From Bacteroidota bacterium (GTDB lineage Bacteria > Bacteroidota > Bacteroidia > B-17B0 > Aurantibacillaceae): a DNA stretch of 64,000 nt. The notes below the pieces were generated by a model, which did no database searches, had not been told where the DNA came from, and worked only from the letters and a program-made list of their open reading frames with translations. Of the stretch, positions 55,204 through 63,904 are shown in pieces. Position 1 is the first letter of the stretch. Each line of letters opens with the position of its first letter. A program made the position numbers and the translations under genes. The DNA lies in contig JADJSH010000041.1 of assembly GCA_016711805.1 (NCBI GenBank), positions 7,271 to 71,270 on the forward strand. Direction: 5' to 3'.

Positions 55204-57312
55204 ATGCTGTCGAAATGTAAAATAATCGTTTTAATATTTTGCTTTTTTAGCATTTCATTGTTTGCAGGAAATTCAGATGATTTAAAGAAGGTTGAGTATT
55301 ACATGCAACGAATAGAGGATTGCGAATTTGACGAAATTCCTTTAGTTGCTGATTCCATTTTTGCTTTTATAAAATTGCACGAAACAGATAAATCAATTCC
55401 TGAACGTGATTTACAAATTTTAAAAGCAACTACATATAATGATTTGGGATATTACTACAACGAATCCAATATTCATACTAAAGGATTACAACATTACCTC
55501 TTAGCTTATAGTATTCACAGTAAATGGAACTCCACTGGGGGTGTTGCTGTTGCCTTAAACAATATTGGAATGGTTTATAAAGATCAGGGAGATTTAAAAA
55601 AAGCCCAGGAATATATTTTAAGGTCCATTAAATATAATGAGCAGTTGGGCAATTTGATGGAGGTAGCGGCTGCTTACGATAATATTGGGAATATTTATTA
55701 CATGCAGGACGAGTTGGAATTAGCTCAACAGTTTTTTAGAAAATCATTGGAGATATCTACAAAAGAAAATCATAAAAAGGAAATGGCTTTTGGTTTAAAT
55801 AATATCGCATCAACTTATGTAGAGCAAGAAAAATATGATACGGCCTTACTGTATTTTAAAAAAAGTTTGGCCATAAGAATTCAATTAAAAAATGTAGCGC
55901 TAACACCTATTTATAATAATATGGCTTTTATGCATCGTCGTTTGGGACATTATGATAAAGCCATGGAGTATTATAAATTAGCTATAACCACGGTTAAATC
56001 CGAAAAAGACCTGGGACTAGGAGCTAGTTATCTAGGAATTGCTAATATTTTGCACGATACTAACAAAGATGATGAAGCCATGGATTATGCAAAAAAATCC
56101 TATGCTATATACAAAGAATCGGATATGATGGAAAACATGGCTAATGCCTCTATTTTATTGCATCAGTTGTATGCCGCTAAAAAGGATTTTTCGAACGCCT
56201 ATTTTTTTCTCAAACAGTACACTATTAATCATGATAGTTTGGTAAATCAAAAAAATAAAAAAGCTGTTTATAAACAGCAATTGCAATTTGAGTATGGTAA
56301 AAAAGCATTTGCTGATAGTTTAAAAACAGTAGAAGAACGAAAGGTGGTGGATGCACAGTTGAAACAAGAAAAAACACAGCGCTTCGCCTTATATGGTGGA
56401 TTGGCTCTTGTAGCCATGTTTGGTTTGTTTGTGTTTAATCGCTTAAAAGTAACGCAAAAACAAAAAAACATTATCGAAATCAAAGAAAAAGAAACAAATC
56501 ATCAAAAACAATTGGTAGAAGAAAAACAAAAAGAAATCATTGATTCTATTAATTATGCTAAGCGAATACAATCCACATTAATGGCTAGCGAGCAAAGTTT
56601 GTCGAAAAATTTAAAAGAACATTTTGTGCTATTTAAACCCAAAGATATTGTAAGTGGCGATTTTTATTGGACGACGCAAAAAGGCCATTTGTTTTATTTA
56701 GCCTGTTGCGATAGTACAGGACATGGAGTTCCTGGAGCATTTATGAGCCTGCTGAATATTGGTTTTTTGAGCGAAGCCATTAAAGAAAAAAATATGGAAG
56801 ACCCAGGCGACGTATTTAATTATGTGCGCCATCGTTTGGTAGAAACCATTAGTAACGAAGATCAAAAAGATGGATTTGATGGAATAATTATTTGTTTCAA
56901 TCAGCTTACACTACAAATAAGCTATGCCGCAGCAAACAATAATCCGGTTCTAATTGGTAGTTCCCTTTCCCCTTTAGAAGGGGCTGGTCGCAGACCGGGG
57001 GATGTTGAACTCACCGATTTGCCCTATGATAAAATGCCTGTTGGCAAAGGAGAAACCGAAGAGAGTTTTAAAACCTATGAGATTAATGCAAATGAGGGGG
57101 ATGTTTTGTATTTATTCACAGACGGTTACCCCGACCAGTTTGGTGGACCTAAAGGAAAGAAATTCAAATACAAACAACTGGGAGAATTATTAGTATCTAT
57201 ACATCAGCAAAATATGGCTACTCAAAAAGAAAAACTATTAACTGACTTTAATAATTGGAAAGGAAATTTGGAACAAGTGGATGATGTCTGCATTATAGGA
57301 CTGAAAATATAA
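55204..57312 (+). CDS. TPR-repeat membrane PP2C phosphatase, paralogue 2
   Basis: 702 residues, same layout as the protein at 52216: signal peptide (IIVLIFCFFSISLFAG), TPR array (about 50-330; YNDLGYYYNESNIHTKGLQHYLLA, AAYDNIGNIYYMQDELELAQQFF), a membrane helix (about 397-415), coiled coil, and SpoIIE-type PP2C domain (KDIVSGDFYW, DSTGHGVPGAFMSLL, LFTDGYPDQFGG, VDDVCIIG). A 13-residue insert (LEGAGRRPGDVEL) lies before the fourth motif. It starts 6 nt after the PLC-like gene, so the three may form an operon for surface signalling. Intact. Confidence 0.9.
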   Translation: MLSKCKIIVLIFCFFSISLFAGNSDDLKKVEYYMQRIEDCEFDEIPLVADSIFAFIKLHETDKSIPERDLQILKATTYNDLGYYYNESNIHTKGLQHYLLAYSIHSKWNSTGGVAVALNNIGMVYKDQGDLKKAQEYILRSIKYNEQLGNLMEVAAAYDNIGNIYYMQDELELAQQFFRKSLEISTKENHKKEMAFGLNNIASTYVEQEKYDTALLYFKKSLAIRIQLKNVALTPIYNNMAFMHRRLGHYDKAMEYYKLAITTVKSEKDLGLGASYLGIANILHDTNKDDEAMDYAKKSYAIYKESDMMENMANASILLHQLYAAKKDFSNAYFFLKQYTINHDSLVNQKNKKAVYKQQLQFEYGKKAFADSLKTVEERKVVDAQLKQEKTQRFALYGGLALVAMFGLFVFNRLKVTQKQKNIIEIKEKETNHQKQLVEEKQKEIIDSINYAKRIQSTLMASEQSLSKNLKEHFVLFKPKDIVSGDFYWTTQKGHLFYLACCDSTGHGVPGAFMSLLNIGFLSEAIKEKNMEDPGDVFNYVRHRLVETISNEDQKDGFDGIIICFNQLTLQISYAAANNNPVLIGSSLSPLEGAGRRPGDVELTDLPYDKMPVGKGETEESFKTYEINANEGDVLYLFTDGYPDQFGGPKGKKFKYKQLGELLVSIHQQNMATQKEKLLTDFNNWKGNLEQVDDVCIIGLKI

Positions 57313-57361
57313 TCGACTATCATACAGACTTTGCTCTAAGCTTCCGTCTTTTCTTCTACGC

Positions 57362-58207
57362 TTATTTCTTTAAAAAATTTGTTTCTAAAAAATTAAATAT
57401 CAAGTCAAAGTGATTGAGAGGCTCCGTGTGCCCACCTTCCATTGGAACGTGTTCAAAATAGTGTTTAAAGTTTTTAGCTTTCAATCTTGCTATCATTTTT
57501 TCTGCCATTGGCGTTGAAGGACAAATTTCATCTTTTGTAGCCGATAGTAATAGAATTGGTCCATTAATTTGTTCAACTTTTATGAATGATTTTTCTGCTG
57601 CAATAGTATCCTTTAGCATTGCTTCAAAAGTGCCTCTTAAATCTCTTTTCATTAAAAATGGGATAGCTTCCTCATTAACTGGCACAAATGGTAGTTCCTT
57701 TTTTTGAAATGTCCACGAAGAAGTCGTAAAATGATTTGTATTGCCAGGGAAAGTAACATTGCTGGCAACAATTCCTACAACACATTTAATATCGCTGTAA
57801 TAACTCCCTAAAAGTAAAGCCAAATCAGCACCTCTTGAGCCGCCAATAATGGCAATTTTTTCGCTATTTATTTGTTTGTTTTTAGCAGCTAGTTCGATGG
57901 CATAATGTACCTCTTCAATAGCTATTTTTTGTAATGTATCTGGCGTACCTTTTGCCTTAAAGTAACCTATGGCTAAAAAGGCATAGCCTCTTTCAATAAA
58001 TTGTTCTCTTGTTTTTTTCCAATAGTCGCTTGTCCATGCGTTGCCACCTTCCGAACCACCGAGCCCTACTATAAGTGGTTGGTTTTTATTTTTTCCTAAA
58101 TATAAAACACTTTCAACATGGGGTGTTTGTAGTGTTATTTGCGCAAAGGTGTTAGCCGAAAAAACCAGCAATAAAAGAGAAATAGAGATTTTAAAGAAAT
58201 TTGTCAT
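57362..58207 (-). CDS. Secreted alpha/beta hydrolase, BAAT C-terminal (BAAT_C) type
   Basis: 281 residues. Signal peptide (ISLLLLVFSANTFA-Q). The alpha/beta hydrolase core shows oxyanion-type VGLGGSEGG, nucleophile IIGGSRGADLAL (Ser in GGSRG), acid loop SATKDEICPS and catalytic His in MEGGHTEP. It resembles the BAAT C-terminal domain of acyl-CoA thioesterases; members in bacteria hydrolyse varied esters or amides. Substrate unknown. It is downstream of a Crp-type regulator on the same strand, which may control it. Confidence 0.82.
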   Translation of the reverse strand: MTNFFKISISLLLLVFSANTFAQITLQTPHVESVLYLGKNKNQPLIVGLGGSEGGNAWTSDYWKKTREQFIERGYAFLAIGYFKAKGTPDTLQKIAIEEVHYAIELAAKNKQINSEKIAIIGGSRGADLALLLGSYYSDIKCVVGIVASNVTFPGNTNHFTTSSWTFQKKELPFVPVNEEAIPFLMKRDLRGTFEAMLKDTIAAEKSFIKVEQINGPILLLSATKDEICPSTPMAEKMIARLKAKNFKHYFEHVPMEGGHTEPLNHFDLIFNFLETNFLKK

Positions 58208-58280
58208 TATTAATATTATTTAAGTTTGAGTACAAATGTCTGCTATATTTTTTTCTTGGCATTTGATCTATATCAAAAAA

Positions 58281-58856
58281 TCATTTTTCGGCTCTAATTC
58301 TACTCAATGTTTCTTGTGTTATGCCTAAATAGGAAGCTATCATTCCAAGTGGAATGCGATGGTGAATATCGTGGTAAGTTGTGATAAAATGATAGTATTT
58401 TTCTTTTGCAGTGGTAAATCGCATGGATGTTATTCTTTCCATAAAATGCCCAAAAACAGTACCCATTGATAGTCGAGCATATCTTTCCATTTCTGGAAAG
58501 TTTTCAAATAAAAATAGTAAGTCACTCACATTTAGGCAATAGGCTTCAATATCTTCTATAGCATCTATATAGTAAATATCGAGTTGTCTTGTTCTAAAAC
58601 TTCGGGGCGAATTACTCCATTCACCTTCTGCTGGAAAATATTCGCTAACTTCTTTTCCATCTTTGATGAAGTAAACTCGCATAAGTCCCTTTTGAATAAA
58701 GTAGCTTTTAGTACAAACGGTGTCTGCATGATGAACAAGTTCGCCCTTTTTAAAAGTTTTAAATAAAATTCTTTTAGCAAGTTCATCTTTTAAAGTATTG
58801 CTTAGTTTTATGTACTTTTCAAAGTGTCCGAATATGTCATCAGTATGTTCGATAAT
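58281..58856 (-). CDS. Crp/Fnr-family transcriptional regulator, no standard start codon
   Basis: The frame is open from 58874 to 58281 without ATG, GTG or TTG before codon ~59; the first ATG (58682) would lose most of the cyclic-nucleotide-like domain. Upstream open codons read HIIEHTDDIFGHFEKYIKLS and onward, fully family-like, so the gene probably begins with ATT near 58856 or has lost its start. N-terminal beta-roll (FKKGELVHHADTVCTKSYFI, SEYFPAEGEWSNSPRSF), then Crp-type HTH (HRIPLGMIASYLGITQETLSRIR). DNA-binding regulator of unknown ligand. It lies just upstream of the hydrolase and at the edge of the cassette array. Confidence 0.75.
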   Translation of the reverse strand: MIEHTDDIFGHFEKYIKLSNTLKDELAKRILFKTFKKGELVHHADTVCTKSYFIQKGLMRVYFIKDGKEVSEYFPAEGEWSNSPRSFRTRQLDIYYIDAIEDIEAYCLNVSDLLFLFENFPEMERYARLSMGTVFGHFMERITSMRFTTAKEKYYHFITTYHDIHHRIPLGMIASYLGITQETLSRIRAEK

Positions 58857-58883
58857 GTGTTTGTTTAGTTTTGTTTACCGTGT

Positions 58884-58897
58884 GTTAGTAGTTGTGG
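58884..58897. other. Core site, left end of cassette Z
   Basis: GTTAGTAGTTGTGG. Its first 8 nt are complementary to CTACTAAC at 59310-59317, and the match extends to 13 of 15 with gaps. On the minus strand this is the array's far end: CTACTAACACACGGT shares TAACACACGGT with the other elements, then the Crp gene region begins. Confidence 0.55.
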
Positions 58898-58909
58898 CGA
58901 CTACAAAGT

Positions 58910-59269
58910 CTAGAACCAACTGTCTTTGTATTTTGTTTTAATGCTGTCTTTGGTTACAATTTCATTCATTTTCCAGCCACCCTCGGTATAAGTCCCGTTT
59001 GATTTTAAAGTGTCACCGTTGTCAAGTACAGCAATTATTGTATAAGAATCTTCTCCACCACTAGCATATTTAATAGAAGTCTGTGAATTGTTTTCTAACA
59101 CACCAACGTCATTAAAGCCTTTTTCATTGGTTAAAGTTAAATGTCTAATGCGTTGTCCACTTTTATTGAATATTGTAACACACACTTCACGTTCTGTAAT
59201 ATTCCCGCACTTGTCGTCACTATTACACGAAATAAATAAAATAAAAATTATATATGTTAATATTTTCAT
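58910..59269 (-). CDS. Small lipoprotein of unknown function (cassette Z)
   Basis: 119 residues from the second ATG (59269). Lipobox LFISC with Cys near residue 15, so it is an exported lipoprotein. The body has a short beta domain (VCVTIFNKSGQRIRHLTLTN, YTIIAVLDNGDTLKSNGTYTEGGW). No family recognised. The gene sits between core sites 58884 and 59310 with 12 nt and 41 nt to spare, so it fills a gene cassette. Reading is intact. Confidence 0.7.
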   Translation of the reverse strand: MKILTYIIFILFISCNSDDKCGNITEREVCVTIFNKSGQRIRHLTLTNEKGFNDVGVLENNSQTSIKYASGGEDSYTIIAVLDNGDTLKSNGTYTEGGWKMNEIVTKDSIKTKYKDSWF

Positions 59270-59309
59270 AATTAATTTCCTTGTCAATTGAGTTTCGCTG
59301 GAGCCATTA

Positions 59310-59484
59310 CTACTAACGTTTTCGCGGTTTGCTTTCGGCCGTTATTGGAACCGTTGTCTACCGAAATGTTAGTTTAAAGATACAATGTTGCTATGCAATT
59401 GCAAAGCAAAAATTAAAAAATTGTCTACCGCTTTTGCAATTGCTTTGTTGTCTGCAAGGCTGGAGCAAACCGTGTGTTAGGCGG
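59310..59484. repeat. attC-like element 1
   Basis: About 175 bp from CTACTAAC (59310) to GTTAGGCGG (59476-59484). Contains the family pieces TTGTCTACCGAAATGTTAG and TTGTCTACCGCTTTTGCAATTGC in the same order and spacing as in elements 2 and 3, though its outer parts differ. Imperfect palindrome. Its two ends carry the core sites of the two flanking cassettes, as an attC does in an integron array. Confidence 0.7.
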
Positions 59485-59488
59485 TCGT

Positions 59489-60881
59489 TCATTTTTGTCC
59501 GTTTAATTGTTTTATTGCTTCTGCTAATTGTCTGTCGTAATCCGAAACAAAGTCTTCGTTTTGCATAAGTATTTCTATGTCTGGACAAATTCCTTTTGGG
59601 TCGTACGTAAATGCGATGTTTTCAATTTAAATTGTCCAGTTGGAATTCGAACGAGCAGTCCTGAACACGGAAGTTTAAACATTAGCGAAGCGTCATTGCT
59701 GTAATAACTACTATGACTGCATTCACCAACCAATCGTCCAACACTATTCTCTTTAAGCAGAGCTAAGAAATGACCAGTTGTCGAGGCGCAAGCGCCATTT
59801 AATAGCACAACTAAATTACCTGAAAAGTTTTTCTTTTTTGGTTTTGTTGATCATTCCACCAACGTCCTTTTTATCGCAATAAAGATTTTCTCTAAACACT
59901 GTCTTGGTAGTGTCAACGTTCATAAAGTCATTTGGCGAGCTACAATATTGTTTCAAGCTGTCGGTGTTCTTACACTTCCTACCAACATAGTCGAAATAGT
60001 AATATGGCTTATTGCACAAATAGGAAAATAAATAATTGGAAATTTCAGGAGAACCACCAGTATTGTTGCGAACATCAATAATAAGGTTAGTTGTTTTATT
60101 TTGATGCATTTGTTTAAAGAAATCGTCAATGTATTTTTATAGTCTATTTTTTTATACTCAAAGTCACCATTATAAAAGTGTTTACTGTAAGAACAGCAAT
60201 GTTCTTAGATGTAAATTCCTTCTGAATTGGGTTTACAACTTTTCGTGTTAGTTTAGTAAATGTATTAAATGTCGTCCCATAAAGATTTATCTCTTTCATA
60301 ATTCCTTTATTGTCTACGAGTTGTACTCTAAATGATGATGTGGTGTCAATGAGGTAATAGTAAAATGGAAAGTATTGCAAGGTGCTGTTTAGAGCAGAAG
60401 TATTTTTGCCTTCAATGCTCATGAACACGATAGTCTTTGATATGATGTCGTTAATGTTTTTGCCATTGATTTTTGTAATTGTCGAGCCAATAAATGAGTC
60501 ATATTCGGGAATACCAGATTTACTTAAAACGTAATTACTGCCCGAATTATAAATTGCAAATGGAAATAACAGTCGATTTTGGATACTTGTTCTTAATTTT
60601 GAATGGTCAGCCCAAGTATGACTGTCTTTGATTTTAGCAACCAAAAATTGTATTTTGCAATAATATTCTGTCAAGGTAAGGTCTGAGTTTACACTTTTTT
60701 TTAAGCTGTCGTAAGAATGGTCAAAGGTTGTCTTACTGCAATGCATGAATTGTCCGGGATGGATTTCGTTTAAAAGTAAGTATAAGGTACTTAAGTCCTT
60801 GATTACCGAATCTTTTTTCAGGATTTCATTTTGTCCGAATAAGAAATTTGTCAGAAAGAGGAGAGGAAAAATATTTTTCAT
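59489..60881 (-). pseudogene. Exported S41-family peptidase-like protein, frameshifted (cassette A)
   Basis: Pieces 60881-60144, ~60143-59816, ~59808-59575 and ~59590-59489 join into a ~460-residue protein. Signal peptide (IFPLLFLTNFLFGQ), helical N-domain, a PDZ-like segment (VLSKSGIPEYDSFIGSTITKINGKNINDI), and the S41 core (NLIIDVRNNTGGSPEISNYLF, VVLLNGACASTTGHFLALLKE with candidate catalytic Ser). The C-terminus YDPKGICPDIEILMQNEDF ends in TGA 5 nt before the core site GTTAGGCGG on the other strand. At least three indels. It would be a periplasmic or surface protease. Carried in the cassette between elements 1 and 2. Confidence 0.75.
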
Positions 60882-60939
60882 AAATTGTTTCGGTCATATA
60901 ACGGAAGTTTGTCTAAAAGTTACAGTCTGTCCATGAATG

Positions 60940-61117
60940 CCGCCTAACGGTTTCAAGCTAAATTCCCGTTTGGGGTTTGAAACATTGTCTACCGAAATAT
61001 TACTAACAAAGCTAAATGTTTATTGGACTTTTGCAAAGCGAAAATTAAATAATTGTCTACCGCTTTTGGAAAAGCCGAAGCCGAATGCCCAAATGGGATT
61101 TAGGTTGGGTTATGCGG
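60940..61117. repeat. attC-like element 2
   Basis: 178 bp from CCGCCTAAC (60940-60948) to GTTATGCGG (61109-61117). CCGCCTAAC is the exact complement of GTTAGGCGG at 59476. Internally CTAAATTCCCGTTTGGG pairs with CCCAAATGGGATTTAG with one unpaired base, as in the folded attC hairpin. Very similar to element 3. Confidence 0.75.
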
Positions 61118-61120
61118 TCG

Positions 61121-61629
61121 TTATTTTATAACTATTTTACCTCCTACATATTTCACAGTATCAATTCTAACTAGCATTACTGAATATTGATTTTTATCTG
61201 GCTCAAATCCTTTAAATTCCATAGTGTCTACACGGCAAAAGGAATTGTCTTTTGCAATATATAGGTTGATAATATACTGGTCGAGTCATTAACAACGCCA
61301 TTATTTCGCACTAATTCAATCTTGTCCATAATGTGTCCATTTTGATCTAGCGTTTCTAAAAACATTTTGTTATAAGAATGAAGTAAAACACTATAAAGCT
61401 CTTTGTCTTTTTTAATAACTCCAATAGCACGCAAGTCTTTCCCGAAAAATGCGCTATCACAGATTCTATTACTTTCTGGATGAACTTCTAGTTTTCCAAA
61501 ACTTCTAAAAGTAAAGGAACTATCTATAATTTCAATTTTTTGAATATAAGAATTGAAGTCACACTGATTTTTTCGACACGAAGGTAATGTCAAAATTAGT
61601 ATTAGTATTGTGAGTTTACTTAGTCTCAT
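61121..61629 (-). pseudogene. Lipoprotein of unknown function, one frameshift (cassette B)
   Basis: About 169 residues from ATG 61629, with lipobox TLPSC (LTILILILTLPSCRKN). The open frame reaches PFAV at 61228; in another frame it continues YIAKDNSFCRVDTMEFKGF .. VKYVGGKIVIK to TAA at 61121. An extra TA near 61262 is the likely break. The ATG is 8 nt from core GTTATGCGG at 61645, and the stop is 4 nt from the opposite core at 61117, so the gene fills its cassette completely. Function unknown. Confidence 0.7.
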
Positions 61630-61636
61630 AATAATG

Positions 61637-61812
61637 CCGCATAACGGTTTCAAGCTAAATTTCAGTTTGGGTTTTGAAACACTGTCTACCGAAATGTTTA
61701 AATAAAGATAAATGTTTAATAGACTTTTGCAAAGCAAAAATTAACTAATTGTCTACCGCTTTTGCAAAGCCGAAGCCGAATGCCCAAATGGGATTTAGGT
61801 TGTGTTAGTGGC
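61637..61812. repeat. attC-like element 3
   Basis: 176 bp from CCGCATAAC (61637-61645), the exact complement of GTTATGCGG at 61109, to GTTAGTGGC (61804-61812). Shares GGTTTCAAGCTAAATTTC, the two TGTCTACCG boxes and GCCGAAGCCGAATGCCC with element 2. Confidence 0.75.
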
Positions 61813-61819
61813 TGGTTTT

Positions 61820-62740
61820 ATATTTATGTATCGCACCTTGTACATTCATAGCAATGTGCTTATTTACAACATAATGTAAAGTTAAGTCTATATGTTACCC
61901 TTAATTTTTACCCCTCAATTAAACAAGCATAAAATATGAACTTACCAAAATCAACGAAAATTGTATAGTCACAATATCCTGCTTGAGGATAAAATATTTC
62001 ACGATAAGTGCCGGTTTAGTTTATCTTATCTTTTAATTAATAGGCAATATTTACTGTCGATTGATCATCAAATTCTAGTCTACCTTCTTCTTGTTCTTCT
62101 ATTAATTTTATCAATGGTCAAATCATTTTCTTTTGGCATTATATTACAAAACAAAACTTCATATTTGATACGCTCGTTCTAAGCTGAAAGTCCGCATAGG
62201 GTAATACAGTTGCTAAAACATTAATGTCCAAATTGTTTTCCCGTCGATGGAACCCAACCACCTCAGGAGCTTGAATAATTGCACCCACCCACAACCTCGG
62301 CAATAACAATTGCTCCCTTGGTCCCTGAAACTGGTATAATTGTTTGAAATCTGTGATTTCAAGTTTGATGCTACATTTGTCGTTGTATGCTCGATTGTAC
62401 GCCGAGTTATGCTGGAAGCCTTATTTAGTGATTAAAAATACACTTTATTCCCTTTTACGTCTTCCAACAAAGCCAAGAGAAAGATTTCAACTTATTTTAA
62501 TGTCAGTTTTTGTCGAAATATTTGCAGTCGACTATTATAGTCATATTTTCTCTGCAACTGCTCCCTCAGGATAAACAAATCAATTTGTCCTACTTCGTCC
62601 AAGATATTGTGCCTTTGATTTTTGTTAAAAACTATATCACTTTCGGGATATTTGTCTTTGAAAGTATAATATTTTATAGTGTTCGTAGTTTTTCCAATTC
62701 TTAATTTTATTCAGAGTATATTTTTTGTCTTTCTGTTTAA
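61820..62740 (-). pseudogene. Degenerate coding sequence in cassette C, unidentified
   Basis: No long ORF on either strand. On the minus strand, protein-like pieces appear in changing frames: YYTFKDKYPESDIVFNKNQR and HNILDEVGQIDLFILREQLQ (about 62670-62530), QFQGPREQLLLPRLWVGAII (about 62340-62270), and LIEEQEEGRLEFDDQSTVNI followed by YREIFYPQAGYCDYTIFVDF (about 62110-61940). I do not recognise the family. It may be one or two genes with many indels. Confidence 0.4.
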
Positions 62741-62744
62741 AGTT

Positions 62745-62890
62745 GCTGCTAACGGTTTGCGGCTTTGCGTTGTATGGCGGATTAGATGCACTAAACCTGT
62801 CTATAAGCAGACTGTTTATTTTAAATACTACTGTTCATATTTCGCACTTCCATCACCATAACGCAAAGGGTGCTGTACCTGCCTTGGTGT
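62745..62890. repeat. Possible attC-like element 4
   Basis: Starts with GCTGCTAAC (62745-62753; GTTAGCAGC on the minus strand) and contains TTTGCGTTGTATGG facing CCATAACGCAAAG, an imperfect inverted repeat. Its sequence differs from elements 1-3, and its core matches GTTAGTGGC at 61804 in only 7 of 9 positions. Less certain than the other three. Confidence 0.35.
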
Positions 62891-62899
62891 TGTTTCTTT

Positions 62900-63565
62900 T
62901 CATACTATTTGTTTCAATTTATGCTCTTCACAGTCAATTCATGTAATTCTGTGTCAGCGGCAAGTTTAGTATTAAGTAGTCCACAAAAATGCTCCTGTCC
63001 GTTTTTGTTTGATTTGTAAAAGTGGCAAGTAAAACACATTCTCTAGATAGTAATGGAATTCTAAACTTGTTTAAGTGATGAATAATGTCTAACAAACTTA
63101 ACAATAAATTTTCAGCATCAGTTGAATGTAGTCTGTCAATAGGAACCCGAATTTGTTTGCAAACAAAGATGTCTGTTCAGCTATCATCTTTGCCTTTTTG
63201 GTTAAGTGGATTATACTAGCTTCTTGTGTCGTGTTGATCACTTTCTTTCTTTTTGATGAGTTGTTTTTGTTCAAGAGTTTTGATTGTGTCGCTGATAGAG
63301 TTGCTTTTGTCATAGTAAACACTTCGTCCGCCAAGTAGCGTCACTTTCTTTTTTTCGTCCCCCCTTGAGTGATGCAATAAGAAGATTAACACTTGAACTT
63401 GAATTGGACTTAATGAAAATTCCCACACTTTCATTCCAAAGCAATACTCTAAATGCCTGCCAAGGAAACTCTTTCAAGTGAAGCAACAATTTCACTTTCA
63501 ATACTCAATTTTTGATGCTCCAAGTCAAACGCTGATTTTTCATATTGCAATATTTTTAGCCACAT
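62900..63565 (-). pseudogene. MarR-family regulator with Cys-rich C-terminus, many frameshifts
   Basis: Reading all three minus-strand frames rebuilds MWLKILQYEKSAFDLEHQ, ..EIVASLERVS/QAFRVLLWNE, FSLSPIQVQVLIFLLHHS, a winged-helix (SMTKATLSDTIKTLEQKQLI), SIIHLTKKAKMIAEQTSLFA and a tail MCFTCHFYKSNKNGQEHFCG .. NTKLAAD .. DCEEHKLKQIV ending at 62900. The tail has Cys-x2-Cys plus two further Cys, suggesting a metal site. At least five indels in 660 bp. A transcription factor if intact. Confidence 0.6.
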
Positions 63566-63904
63566 AGACCAGAAGCCTTTTCCAGAATCAAATGTTTCCA
63601 GTATTCTATGGTATTGACTTACCCCTCACCTGTTGTCAGTTTCGATAAGTTTCCTTGTCTGGTTTAATTTTCAAAAGAACATTCCTTCGATAAATCACCG
63701 TCATCTTCTGATTTTACCAGCTGTTGGGATATTCAAGTTGACTTTTAGCAAGGTACATCTGAAAATCAGTGATTTGTATTTTTCAATTTTATAAGCTAGT
63801 CCCCAGTCTATCTGCCTCTCCTATAAGGAGCCAACCCACCGTAATTTTCTTTGCTGAACTTTCTCTAACTGTAAAGTACCGTAAGAAAAGAGTAAATTAT
63901 ACAT
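63566..63904 (-). pseudogene. Gamma-glutamylcyclotransferase-like (AIG2-like) protein, many frameshifts
   Basis: From ATG 63904 the start MYNLLFSYGTLQLEKVQQ is the GGCT/AIG2 signature (SYGTL). Further pieces in other frames (IGEADR, YKIEKY, VKSEDDGDLSKE, KLIETDNR, YHRILETFDSGK) follow the family order. The family fold cyclises gamma-glutamyl residues or glutamylamines. The gene runs straight into the MarR-like gene, so they may have been one operon. The density of indels at this end of the window suggests poor sequence quality. Confidence 0.5.

Noticed and set aside
59310..61812. Insertion-sequence ends or simple dispersed repeats as explanation of the three elements
   Set aside because: No transposase or target duplication is seen, and the gene-specific matching of core ends is not expected of insertion sequences.
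62344..62946. Plus-strand ORFs of 60-76 residues
   Set aside because: The minus strand shows protein-like pieces across frames there; the plus-strand ORFs have no recognisable sequence and overlap attC-like DNA.
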